DNA of 30,756 nucleotides from Actinocrinis sp046724665. Its GTDB lineage: Bacteria > Actinomycetota > Actinomycetes > Streptomycetales > Catenulisporaceae. Shown here piece by piece: positions 23,869 through 30,756 of this stretch (its first letter is position 1; the number at the start of each line of letters is the position of its first letter). The notes under the pieces were generated by a model, which was not told where the DNA came from, made no database searches, and was given only the letters and a program-made list of their open reading frames with translations. The stretch covers positions 1 to 30,756 of the forward strand of contig JBKOWZ010000243.1 of NCBI GenBank assembly GCA_046724665.1. Reading direction: 5' to 3'. A program made the translations under genes and the position numbers.

Positions 23869-24279
23869 TCAGGATCGCGCCGGCTGTGATCGCGACCAGG
23901 GCGCCGACCGCTCCCTGGGGCCTGATCGCTGCGCTGACTTGCGCGAGGACTGGCGGCGATTGCGGCCGTGCCCGGACGACCTGTTCGCCTTGCCCGTCAT
24001 GGGCGACTCCCGGTGAGACACGGCGCGCGAACGCTCAGCCCGCTGCGACCAGGCGTTCGTGAACAGCTCCCGGCGGGACAACGCGGTGAAGACGATCGCG
24101 GGACGTGTCCAGACCACGCGCCGGTCTCGAGATCTGCCTCGCTGCCCTTCCGTCCTGGCAAGGTGGGCTCGATGGCGACGCCGTCTCAGTGCGACCCCAG
24201 ACCGCTTCCTGCCACCCGTATTCACACCAAGACACCGGCGCGGGGCATTCAAATACATCCATAACTTGATATTTATCAA
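23869..24279 (-). CDS. small ORF containing the SRRELF cassette motif
   Basis: The 136-codon frame is Arg-rich. Its central part, RPAIVFTALSRRELFTNAW, closely matches RPAIKHPGLSRRELFTSVW in the ORF at 29857-30093. The corresponding DNA (24059-24081 and 29938-29960) agrees at 22 of 23 bases. I do not recognise the family. The frame begins in an AT-rich patch (about 24245-24290) and overlaps the upstream extension of the DUF6458-like gene. Confidence 0.3.
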   Translation of the reverse strand: MINIKLWMYLNAPRRCLGVNTGGRKRSGVALRRRRHRAHLARTEGQRGRSRDRRVVWTRPAIVFTALSRRELFTNAWSQRAERSRAVSHRESPMTGKANRSSGHGRNRRQSSRKSAQRSGPRERSAPWSRSQPARS

Positions 24280-24327
24280 TTCATATCTCCTGCCTCGCCC
24301 CCGGCAACACCACTGTAGGTCGCGGTG

Positions 24328-24594
24328 ATGCTCGGACTGCGGCGGAGATTACGCTCGGCGGCCGATGCGGGGACGCCGCCGGCAAGGTCGACCGGGCACA
24401 CCGTGTCGAGCGCCGAGGAGATCGGCCCTGAGGCCTGGGCACACGAGTTGCTGCATCAAAAAGCCCGTCTGGAGTTCACCCGAAGCGCCGACTGCCGTGA
24501 CCGGGACACCGCAGCCGAACACCTGGCCGCAGCGCAGCGCGACGGCGACCCCAGGAAGATCGGCGCCGCTCACATCGCACTGAGAACGCGCTGA
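24328..24594 (+). CDS. small hypothetical protein
   Basis: 88 codons starting MLGLRRRLRSAADAG and continuing with a charged helical region (WAHELLHQKARLEFTRSAD, DTAAEHLAAAQRDGD). The amino-acid balance is better than in the shadow frames around it. There is no convincing ribosome site and no known family. Confidence 0.35.
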   Translation: MLGLRRRLRSAADAGTPPARSTGHTVSSAEEIGPEAWAHELLHQKARLEFTRSADCRDRDTAAEHLAAAQRDGDPRKIGAAHIALRTR

Positions 24595-25289
24595 AGGCCG
24601 TCCGGCAAAGCACACTCGCCTGCGATCAGATCGGCCGGACGTTGCGGGCGGAACTGGATTCGCAAGCCCGACCGCATCGACATCGCGAACCGACGCACCG
24701 AAGAGGCGGCCGTGGATCGAATGTGATCCTTGGCTCCGGGTCGGACGGCCACACGGCAGACCGCGGTCACGAAACCGGAGAAATGCCGGCGATCGACTCG
24801 ACCGCGTCGACGGCGCCGTCCGCTGGACGCGGGCGAACCCGACGCATATCGAATTAATGCTCTGTTTTGGCTGGTGGATGGGCGTCGGCCACCATGAGCG
24901 CTGGAACCTCATGGTGGTTCGACCTTTGCGCATGGTGGACCGGAACAGGGACTTGCCCTCCTCGTTCGGCGGAATGTGTCGCGATCATCCCGATCACGGC
25001 GCGATGAGGGATGGCTGCGATGCAGGCAGGCGGGAGACGTGATGCGCCGCGCAGAGAGCGTGGCCCCGGGCTGCCGGCGCCGGACATCGTTGGCCGGGCC
25101 GAGTCGAGCCCAGTCCCGCAGTCGCGCAGTTCTGCCCGAGTATCCGTGTTCGCATTCGGCGGTAGGATGGACGAGCCTCCCCAGCCCCCGGTGGTAGCAG
25201 AGTGCGTGACCACCATGGTTCGCCTCCGCCCGCCGTGACGGGGGCATTCGCGTTTCAGGGCCCCGACCGGCTATCCGGCAGCACGCCTG
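24595..25289. other. 700-base gap with one strong hairpin, no gene seen
   Basis: No reading frame here shows a recognisable domain. CCACCATGAG (24889-24898) and CTCATGGTGG (24908-24917) form a perfect 10-bp stem with a 9-base loop. The rest is unremarkable GC-rich sequence before the degraded GAF-ANTAR gene. Confidence 0.45.
24889..24917. repeat. perfect 10-bp inverted repeat
   Basis: The arms CCACCATGAG and CTCATGGTGG are separated by nine bases in a region without genes. It could be a terminator, an RNA hairpin or an operator. No T-tract follows on either strand. Confidence 0.55.
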
Positions 25290-26204
25290 GTGCTCGGTTG
25301 GCAGGAGGCGGCTGGTGCTGGGCGATCAGATGGCCGCGGCCCGGCCCTGCTGGGTTCTCCGTCGGCCGAAGCGGGAGCACCCGCATGGGCGCGGACGGGG
25401 GCGGTTGTGGCGGCGGCAACGGCGTTAGGGTTCGATGAAATCTGCGCCGGGATGGGACCGGGCCGGCGGGAGCAGTGCAGGTCTGGGCCGGGCAGCGCAC
25501 CAGTGCCACGTTGGAGCGCGCGCAGTTCACTCTCGGCCAGGGCCCGAGCCGAGACGTGCTCGCTGGCGGCCTCGCGGTGCTGGTGCCGGATCTGGCCCGC
25601 GTTCACCCCGGTCGCAGCCGAACTCGGGGTGTGCGCAGTCTTCGCCTTCCCGCTGCGGATCGGGGGGATCAACCTCGGCGTCCTCACGGCCCACCGCACC
25701 TGCGTGGGACCGCTCGGCCTGCAGCAGGTGGTCGACGCCATCGTGCTGGCCGACGCGGTCACCGTCCTGATGCCGCACCAGGTTTCGCAAGACTTTGACA
25801 ACCCGGACTCCGGGGCAGACGGACCGCGTCCGGGACGGGAGCGGCCGATCACCCACCGTGCCGCGGTCGACCAGGCCACCGGCGTGATCAGCGTGCAGCT
25901 CGGAATACCGCTGCGCGAGGCCCTGGTACGACTGCGCGCCTACGCCTACGGCACCGACCACCCCCTGGATCAGGTCGCCGCCGACGTGGTCGCCCGCCGT
26001 CTGCATTTGGCCGACCTTAAGTACCGACAGCCCGTGAACACACCCATACATTCGGGCTTGTGTGCCCTGCGCGAACAGCCGACATCCGCACCGTGGAAGG
26101 ACCGCCATGACCCGAGAACACGACCTCGTCGCAGCATTCGTCCAGGCAGCCGACACCCTGATCGAAGACTTCGACGCAATCGAATTCCTGCACACCCTGG
26201 CTGA
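25290..26204 (+). pseudogene. GAF-ANTAR response protein, degraded GAF part
   Basis: ANTAR proteins bind structured RNA to prevent transcription termination, and the GAF domain senses a signal. The ANTAR part reads cleanly: AAVDQATGVISVQLGIPLRE, then ALVRLRAYAYG and ADVVARRLHLA (about 25858-26010). The GAF part is split over two frames. ATALGFDEICAGM lies in the main frame, VQVWAGQRTSATLERAQFTL and GQGPSRDVL in another (from about 25475), and WPAFTPVAAELGVCAVFAF back in the main frame. Two compensating shifts, near 25452-25474 and near 25600, are needed. After the ANTAR domain the frame has no stop and runs about 100 bases into the next gene, with no sensible tail. Either it is a decaying gene or the sequence has errors. 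Confidence 0.65.
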
Positions 26205-26892
26205 GAACTGCGTGCGCGTACTCGAGGTCGAGGCGGCCGGGCTGATGCTCGTGGACCACCTCGGGCAGTTGCACGCTGGAGCGGCCTCGAGCGAGAACGC
26301 GCGCCTGCTGGAACTGTTCGAACTCCAGGCCGACGCAGGCCCCTGCCTCGACGCCTACCGCACCGGCATGCCGGTGGTCAACGCCGATCTGCACGCCAAC
26401 CGCGACCGCTGGCCCCAGTTCGCCCAAGCCGCCGAGAGCGCCGGATACACCTCAGTCCACGCCCTGCCCCTTCGCCTGCGCACCACGGTGATCGGCGCGC
26501 TGAACCTGTTCCGCGCCCGTCCCGGTCCGCTCAGCGAACAGGACATACGCACCGGCCAGGCCCTGGCGGACGTCGCCACCATCGGCATCCTGGCTCAACG
26601 CACCGTGCACCAGTCCAGCCTGATCACCATCCGACTCCAAGGCGCCCTCAACAGCCGGGTGACCATCGAACAGGCCAAAGGTGTGCTCGCCGAACGCCAC
26701 CACATCACCGTCGATGCGGCCTTCGCCCTGCTGCGCGACTACGCCAACTCGCACGGCGTGCACCTGTCCGAGGTGTGCCGGATCGTGGTCCTCGACCCCA
26801 CCACCGCCACCCTGCCGGCCGAGCCCGCCGAGCAGGACCGCTCCAACTGGTTCACCCGGCACGCCCCTGCCCACAAGCACAGAAACCAGTGA
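26107..26892 (+). CDS. GAF and ANTAR domain-containing antitermination regulator
   Basis: This 261-residue protein is predicted to act as an RNA-binding antiterminator. The ATG at 26107 has AAGGA about six bases upstream. The GAF domain covers about 10-165: LAENCVRVLEVEAAGLMLVD, LQADAGPCLDAYRTGMPVV, then SVHALPLRLRTTVIGALNLF. The ANTAR domain spans about 182-240: ALNSRVTIEQAKGVLAERHH and AFALLRDYANSHGVHLSEVC, with the family's A-K-G-x-L-A-E-R and the AFxLLRxYA helix. The tail is hydrophilic. The usual binding target, two hexanucleotide-loop hairpins, was not identified. It lies directly after a degraded relative on the same strand. Confidence 0.92.
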   Translation: MTREHDLVAAFVQAADTLIEDFDAIEFLHTLAENCVRVLEVEAAGLMLVDHLGQLHAGAASSENARLLELFELQADAGPCLDAYRTGMPVVNADLHANRDRWPQFAQAAESAGYTSVHALPLRLRTTVIGALNLFRARPGPLSEQDIRTGQALADVATIGILAQRTVHQSSLITIRLQGALNSRVTIEQAKGVLAERHHITVDAAFALLRDYANSHGVHLSEVCRIVVLDPTTATLPAEPAEQDRSNWFTRHAPAHKHRNQ

Positions 26893-26969
26893 ACGAGCAC
26901 GCACGCCGCGCTCCCGGCACTGGGTGTCGCAGCGGCACGCCCGGCTCGCGCACGGGCGAAGGCTGACCG

Positions 26970-26986
26970 GTCTCGACTATCGAGAC
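26970..26986. terminator. possible terminator after the GAF-ANTAR gene
   Basis: GTCTCGA (26970-26976) and TCGAGAC (26980-26986) form a perfect 7-bp stem with a 3-base loop, 78 bases past the GAF-ANTAR stop and before the end of a convergent gene. The stem is short but compact. Confidence 0.45.
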
Positions 26987-27044
26987 GTGGATCTCGACGA
27001 CCCGCCGCCACCCGCGTTGCGCGGACCGTGACTCGATTCGGCCT

Positions 27045-27410
27045 TCAGCCGGCGCAGCTGCGCCTCGACCAGAGCCGCGGTTCCAGTTCGCCGAGTTCCT
27101 CATCGGAGCCGGGCGGTGCGGCCCATCGCGCCGTATGGTCCACCGCCCGGCGCAGCTCCTCGGCCTCCGTGGCGATCGCGGCCGACTCCCGCTCAGCCCG
27201 AGCCGCCGCATCGGCGGCCCTGACCGTCGCGGCCAGCGTGCCGAACTCCGCCAGACGCCCTTCGAGCCGCTGCGACAGCTCGGTAAGCCGGTCGCGCTCA
27301 ACGCGCAGCGCCTCGTCCTGCCGACGCAACCGCTCAAGCCGAGTCAGCGCGCCCGAGCACGAGGCCTTCGGCCCGGCGGAAGGCTCGAGCCCGCGGGGGT
27401 CACCGAGCAC
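27045..27410 (-). CDS. coiled-coil protein of unknown function, possibly frameshifted at both ends
   Basis: The frame from a GTG at 27410 encodes 121 residues with a clear coiled-coil (ALTRLERLRRQDEALRVERD, then LSQRLEGRLAEFGTLAATVR and EAEELRRAVDHTARW). Coding character continues upstream of the GTG in the same frame (TAWWAEPFARAADLVGE) back to about 27475, without a start codon. At the 3' end the frame turns into WSRRSCAG. A neighbouring frame instead gives ALVEAQLRRLKAESS, a natural end of the helix, with a stop near 26983. So the gene has probably lost its N-terminus and taken a frameshift near 27085. No family recognised. Confidence 0.5.
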   Translation of the reverse strand: MLGDPRGLEPSAGPKASCSGALTRLERLRRQDEALRVERDRLTELSQRLEGRLAEFGTLAATVRAADAAARAERESAAIATEAEELRRAVDHTARWAAPPGSDEELGELEPRLWSRRSCAG

Positions 27411-27463
27411 TTCGCCGACGAGATCCGCCGCCCGTGCGAATGGCTCCGCCCACCACGCGGTTC

Positions 27464-27631
27464 TTAGCCGCGCACTACGTCGTCATCGGCCTGGGCCAGG
27501 AACTCCCCCTCACGGGCTCGGGTCACCAGTTCGGTGGCTCGCCGGGCCGTCGGCGCCGCGGACACGACCTGCGGGCTGAGGCCGAGGCCGTAGCCGAATT
27601 CGTGGCCGGCGGCGGCGAGCACGACCGGCAC
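27464..27631 (-). pseudogene. short coding remnant, family uncertain
   Basis: From a GTG at 27631 a 55-codon frame reads VPVVLAAAGHEFGYGLGLSP, then TARRATELVTRAREG, and stops at 27464. The balance is protein-like. It faintly resembles the N-terminus of luciferase-like (LLM) flavin monooxygenases, but the evidence is too thin to name it. It lies between the hydrogenase remnant and the coiled-coil gene on the same strand. Confidence 0.3.
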
Positions 27632-27662
27632 GCGGGGCGGCCGGCCGGCGCCGGGCCGGCGC

Positions 27663-27838
27663 TCATGATCGGTTCACGGCCAGGTCCAGGAAGTGAGTGG
27701 TGCAGGAGACGCAGGGTCGTAGTTGCGGCTCGCCTGTTCGCAGTCGTGGGTGAGCTGGCGGTCGATGATGTCGAAGCGGCCGGCGACGAAGCGGCACAGG
27801 TCGTCCTCGATGCACACCCGGCTGACGTCAGAGGGCAT
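27663..27838 (-). pseudogene. NiFe-hydrogenase large-subunit C-terminal remnant, frameshifted
   Basis: The frame from 27838 reads VCIEDDLCRFVAGRFDIIDR, then THDCEQASRNYD. Adding one base at 27713-27716 continues it as PCVSCTTHFLDLAVNRS and a stop at 27663. D-P-C-x-x-C-x-x-H is the C-terminal nickel-binding motif of [NiFe]-hydrogenase large subunits. The form NYDPCxSC-TH-FLDL and the preceding acidic IEDDL helix fit group 3 (cytoplasmic bidirectional) enzymes. Only the last 55 or so residues remain. The N-terminal nickel motif, the small subunit and any maturation genes are absent, so it cannot be functional. Confidence 0.65.
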
Positions 27839-27849
27839 CGCAGTGGCCG

Positions 27850-28089
27850 TTACCGGCCGCGGAGGTCACTCGCTTCATGTCGGCATTCCTCCGCACGGCG
27901 GCCCTCATCCCTCACGGAACACCTGAGCATCCGGGTGATCATGGCGAAGCCGAAAGCCGCGATGACCAGCAGCGTGAGCAGAGACAGCAAAGCGCTGACA
28001 GCTGCCATCACAGCGTTCCAGAACACATAGCCGAGGGCCCGCCTGAGGTGTCGTGTGGTACGAGTGACGTGGTGTCGGAGCGACGACAA
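27850..28089 (-). CDS. small membrane protein, unknown function
   Basis: 79 codons from a TTG at 28089. A basic N-terminus (HHVTRTTRHLRRALGY) is followed by one long hydrophobic stretch or hairpin (AVMAAVSALLSLLTLLVIAA, then FGFAM) and a charged tail. The hydrophobic block and codon use suggest a real gene. The family is not recognised, and there is no clear ribosome site. It ends just before the hydrogenase remnant. Confidence 0.45.
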   Translation of the reverse strand: MSSLRHHVTRTTRHLRRALGYVFWNAVMAAVSALLSLLTLLVIAAFGFAMITRMLRCSVRDEGRRAEECRHEASDLRGR

Positions 28090-28272
28090 ACCCCCGCGCT
28101 GCCAGGCATCCTCACCTCGGCTGCGCCATCATCCGCCAGCCGGGTCCGATAATCGGAATAGCGTGATAGCCGTGCGGCGTGACCGGCCGATACGGCTCCC
28201 GCCTCAGCAGGCCGTCAGGCTCGGGCGTCGGCGATTGGACCGGCGCCCGGAGCTGACGTGCTCTTCACGGGT

Positions 28273-29379
28273 TCAGCGTCGCCGTGTTCGCCTGCCGGTC
28301 GCCGATACGGCGCCGCCGAGCAGGAGCAGTGCCGCCCCGGCGGCGGCAGGCGGCAGCGGGTCGGCTCCGGTCGCGGCAAGGTGATCCGCGCTCGAGGGCG
28401 TCGCTGCCGCGGAGGGCTTCCCGCCGCCGGACGAGCCGGTGCCGGGGGTTGAAGAGGCGATCCGGGTCACGGTGCTGGTAGCTGTCGCGCTCATCGAAGG
28501 CGACGCGCTCGTCGAGGCAGTCGTGCTAGCGCTGGCACTGCTGCTGGCCGAGGCGCTCGCCGTGGGTGTGGAGCTGCCGGTGGGTGTCGCGCTGCTGGAG
28601 GCGGTCGCAGTCGCGGTCGGGGTGCTGCACACGGGTCGTGTGATGGTGTTGGTGTCCAGTGTCACGGCGCCGTCGCGCGCCAGCAGGCGCCCGTCGATCG
28701 TGGCCCCGGTGGTCGCGGTGATGGAGGTCAGGGCCAGGATGGTCCCGCGGAAGGTGGAGTTCGTGCCCAGGGTGGCGGAGCTGCCGACCTGCCAGAACAC
28801 GTTGCAGGCCTGGGCACCGTTGACCAGGGCGACATTGCTGCCGGAGGCGGTGATCAGTGTGGAGGCCATCTGGAAGACGAACACCGCGTTCGGGTCGCCC
28901 TGGGCGTCGAGCGTCACGGTCCCGGTCAGGTTCGGGTTGGCGGTGGACGCGTAGACCCCGGGCGTGAGCGTCTGCCCGCCGAGATCGGCGGACTCGGCCG
29001 TGGCCGGGCCGCGACCGGCGGCGTCGTTGTATGCCGTGGTCAGGTCGCTCTGCGCCTGGGCGGCAACCGCATCGGCCGAGTGGATGGCGCCGTTGACCGT
29101 ACCCGGGGGGAAACCGGTGACGGCGGTGCCCGGACTGACACCGAGATCGCCGTTGACCGTGCTGGGGCCGGTGTTGGTGACCGTGGTGCCCGCCAGTACC
29201 GCGAAACTGCCGGCGGTGCCCAAGTCCACTGGAGCCTGGGCCGCCCTGGCGTGCGGCGCACCGGTGAACACCACCGCCAACGCCACGGCGAGCACGCCCA
29301 GGACGGCGAGCGGCGCGAGGGCCGCCGGGGAGCGGCGGCGCGCACCGCGCCAGTGCGGCCACGCGAAATGAGCAGTCAT
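28273..29379 (-). CDS. secreted ice-binding-like protein (DUF3494) with Ser/Thr-rich stalk and LAxTG sortase signal
   Basis: The 368-residue product starts at an ATG with GAAAGGG five bases upstream. A long N-region precedes the signal hydrophobic core, cut near ARA. The DUF3494 beta-solenoid domain covers about 45-245: VDLGTAGSFAVLAGTTVTNT, then STVNGDLGVSPGTAV, VFVFQMASTLITASGSNV and FWQVGSSATLGTNSTFRGTI. Ice-binding adhesins of this fold bind ice, but many members have no proven activity. A Ser/Thr/Ala stalk of about 90 residues follows. LAATG, a hydrophobic segment and RRTRRR form a cell-wall sorting signal of the actinobacterial class E sortase type. The protein is therefore displayed on the wall. 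Confidence 0.88.
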   Translation of the reverse strand: MTAHFAWPHWRGARRRSPAALAPLAVLGVLAVALAVVFTGAPHARAAQAPVDLGTAGSFAVLAGTTVTNTGPSTVNGDLGVSPGTAVTGFPPGTVNGAIHSADAVAAQAQSDLTTAYNDAAGRGPATAESADLGGQTLTPGVYASTANPNLTGTVTLDAQGDPNAVFVFQMASTLITASGSNVALVNGAQACNVFWQVGSSATLGTNSTFRGTILALTSITATTGATIDGRLLARDGAVTLDTNTITRPVCSTPTATATASSSATPTGSSTPTASASASSSASASTTASTSASPSMSATATSTVTRIASSTPGTGSSGGGKPSAAATPSSADHLAATGADPLPPAAAGAALLLLGGAVSATGRRTRRR

Positions 29380-29856
29380 CGGAACCCTTTCGACTTCGGT
29401 GACGGGCCGACTCACACGGCACAAGCCCGCAGCGGCAGATCGGCACAGCGACACAGGGCGATTCCGGCCCGACCAGCGAACGCGACGCACGCGGGGCCGT
29501 CCTTTCGGGTCGGCGGTACCAGCGCTCTGCCCAAACGTATCGACCGCGAGCCATGAAATACGGCAGTGAATGGACGGCCGTTTGAGTGAAGCTCGAAGCG
29601 GGAGGGGCGCGCGGTAGTACGACACGGCCTCGGCCCGAACGGATGATTGATACGCGAGACCAGTTTCCGGCCACTGTCCAGACCGCGGCGGTCCGCGATG
29701 CCTTCGCCGCTGCGGGCCAAGACGCCGACGGCGGCGTCGAGAACGGAGTACTGTAAAAGTACTTACGGCATTTCGAGCGCTGGTAGTCACTCCGGCGTGG
29801 CCGTGGGCGAGGCAAAACCCCGGACGCTCCTACGGCCCGGAGACAGACATCTGATA
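29380..29856. other. upstream region of the ice-binding-like gene
   Basis: No gene is seen. At 29747-29752 and 29758-29763 the palindromic hexamer AGTACT occurs twice, five bases apart (AGTACTGTAAAAGTACT region), about 370 bases upstream of the DUF3494 start. It may be an operator. No promoter can be set with confidence. Confidence 0.4.
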
Positions 29857-30093
29857 ATGCCGAACCAGATCCTTTCCCAGCCGATCGCCGACCCGCTCCC
29901 CGGACCCGGAGCGCGTCCCGCGATCAAACACCCCGGATTGTCCCGCCGGGAGCTTTTCACCAGCGTCTGGAGGCCGCGGTTCGCGCGTCGGCGCACCGCG
30001 CTTCGCCGGGTCCTGTTCCCGACAGGCACTGCGGGCCGGCCACCAGGCGCCCTCGACGGCCACGGATCCGCCCACGAGGATGCACAGCGATAA
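29857..30093 (+). CDS. small ORF with the SRRELF cassette motif (second copy)
   Basis: 78 codons starting MPNQILSQPIADPLPGPGAR, then PAIKHPGLSRRELFTSVW and an Arg-rich tail. The RPAI-x4-LSRRELFTxxW core is shared with the minus-strand ORF at 23869-24279. Its leader and first codons also resemble those at 18896 (MPNCDLSHP). Family unknown. A DUF6458-like remnant follows 30 bases later, as in the other copy. Confidence 0.4.
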   Translation: MPNQILSQPIADPLPGPGARPAIKHPGLSRRELFTSVWRPRFARRRTALRRVLFPTGTAGRPPGALDGHGSAHEDAQR

Positions 30094-30120
30094 GGCCGCA
30101 GGCAGCCGCCGCCCCGGCCG

Positions 30121-30240
30121 ATCACCGTGGGTGCGACCCTGACCTACGCAGTCAGCTTCACCGCCTCCGAGATCAGCATCCACACCACCGGCGCGATCAC
30201 CATGCTGGCTCGGCGCGACCGCGCCGGACAGCCCATCGAC
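30121..30240 (+). pseudogene. DUF6458-like membrane-protein remnant (second cassette copy)
   Basis: ITVGATLTYAVSFTASEISI and HTTGAITML align with ITAGAILTYAVGFTMSGIDI and HIVGVIIML of the minus-strand gene at 23552-23900. The second membrane segment is lost after ML (ARRDRAG), and the long open frame beyond is Arg/Pro-rich without homology. So this copy is degraded. A GTG at 30127 could start it. Confidence 0.45.
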
Positions 30241-30568
30241 CCTCACCGTGAGCCGACCACACCGTCAGCAGCGACCGCAGCCGACGCCGAAACAGAGTCG
30301 GGTCTCAGGTCTACCCGGCACCCGGCCAACGAACCGCTCAACCGCCGCGCGACACAGGGGTCTACCAGACGCCCGGAACTGCGCAGCGGTGATCACGCAT
30401 CTCGTCCGGATCGGATAGAGCGCAGATGCTTGCGAACGTGCTGCGAGGATGAGCATCGTCGTGGCGGCGGGTTGTGCCGTCCGCCACGACAGCGCGCTGA
30501 CTTTGAGCCGAGCCGAGCGATCGCCGCTCTGGCGAGCGGATCGGTGCGGTTGTGGACCGCGCGTCCGA
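30241..30568. other. 330-base gap, no gene seen
   Basis: Neither strand has a reading frame with a recognisable domain or a normal amino-acid balance. It lies between the degraded cassette copy and the end of the ANTAR gene that runs in from the right edge. Confidence 0.4.
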
Positions 30569-30756
30569 TCAGTTCGGTTCCGGCTGCCGAGCGCGCACAT
30601 CGTCCGGCTGCGGCCCGTAGAGCAACTCCATGGCGGTGCTGGTGCCGTCGGCGATCTGCCAGGCGAGGTCGGACAGGTGCAGGTTGTGGTTGCGGGCGTA
30701 GGCGCGCAGCAGGGCGAAGGCCTGGTCCACGGTGATGCCGCGGCGTTCGGCGAGCA
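30569..30756 (-). CDS. ANTAR-domain protein, C-terminal part, cut by the window edge
   Basis: The minus strand is open from the right edge to a TGA at 30571-30569 (61 codons). It reads LAERRGITVDQAFALLRAYA, then NHNLHLSDLAWQIADG, which is the second half of an ANTAR RNA-binding domain, and ends in a short tail (LYGPQPDDVRARQPEPN). The first ANTAR helix, any GAF domain and the start lie outside the window. It resembles the intact gene at 26107-26892 (LAERHHITVDAAFALLRDYA), so the two are likely paralogues of GAF-ANTAR type. Confidence 0.85.
   Translation of the reverse strand, partial: LAERRGITVDQAFALLRAYARNHNLHLSDLAWQIADGTSTAMELLYGPQPDDVRARQPEPN

Noticed and set aside
29747..29763. Riboswitch or c-di-AMP type leader before the DUF3494 gene
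   Set aside because: Only a pair of AGTACT palindromes is visible, without the conserved core of any riboswitch class I know.
30127..30735. 202-codon plus-strand ORF at the right end
   Set aside because: Only its first 30 or so codons match the DUF6458-like gene. The rest is Arg/Pro-rich and overlaps the ANTAR gene on the other strand.

Overview
The window is very GC-rich with strong third-position G/C bias. It carries families typical of filamentous soil Actinobacteria: DUF5994, GAF-ANTAR regulators, a PPOX-class F420/flavin protein, ricin-type and CBM2 lectin modules, and an LAxTG-type cell-wall anchor. The taxon cannot be fixed from sequence alone. A Streptomyces-, Catenulispora- or Actinospica-like actinobacterium fits.

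Region 1 (about 0.7-10.4 kb) is a polysaccharide-degradation locus of four exported enzymes. They are a GH5 with a C-terminal ricin lectin (+), a trimodular GH5/X2/CBM46 endoglucanase resembling BhCel5B (-), a GH2 beta-galactosidase-like enzyme with a ricin module (-), and a Tat-exported GH95 alpha-L-fucosidase with a ricin module (-). GH95 and GH2 are consecutive on one strand. Fucosidase, galactosidase and a backbone-cleaving GH5 together suggest fucogalactoxyloglucan. Two identical 13-bp operator-like sites lie upstream of the GH5-CBM46 gene, a 15-bp palindrome overlaps the GH95 promoter, and a perfect 48-bp palindrome separates the two convergent GH5 genes.

Region 2 (10.4-15.3 kb) is an accessory, partly decayed stretch. 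It has a GNAT acetyltransferase, a trypsin-like protease remnant, a frameshifted SDR, an intact PPOX-class protein, a short RHS/YD-repeat remnant and a patch of lower GC.

Region 3 (15.3-18.8 kb) holds a secreted tripeptidyl-aminopeptidase-like hydrolase (+), a convergent secreted FN3-FN3-CBM2 protein without a catalytic domain (-), and a DUF5994 protein (+).

Region 4 (19.35-22.6 kb) is an unusual minus-strand unit: DUF5994, then a slipin (SPFH), then a GroEL paralogue without groES. Upstream lies a protein with a YiiX-like C-terminus, then a DUF6458-like small membrane protein.

Region 5 (24-30.76 kb) has three GAF/ANTAR-type genes: one degraded, one intact, one cut by the window edge. It also has a coiled-coil gene, a NiFe-hydrogenase large-subunit C-terminal remnant, a small membrane protein, and a secreted ice-binding-like (DUF3494) protein with an LAxTG anchor. 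A small two-ORF cassette occurs twice in opposite orientations (about 23.8-24.1 and 29.86-30.24 kb). No tRNA, rRNA, CRISPR array or recognisable transposase was seen.
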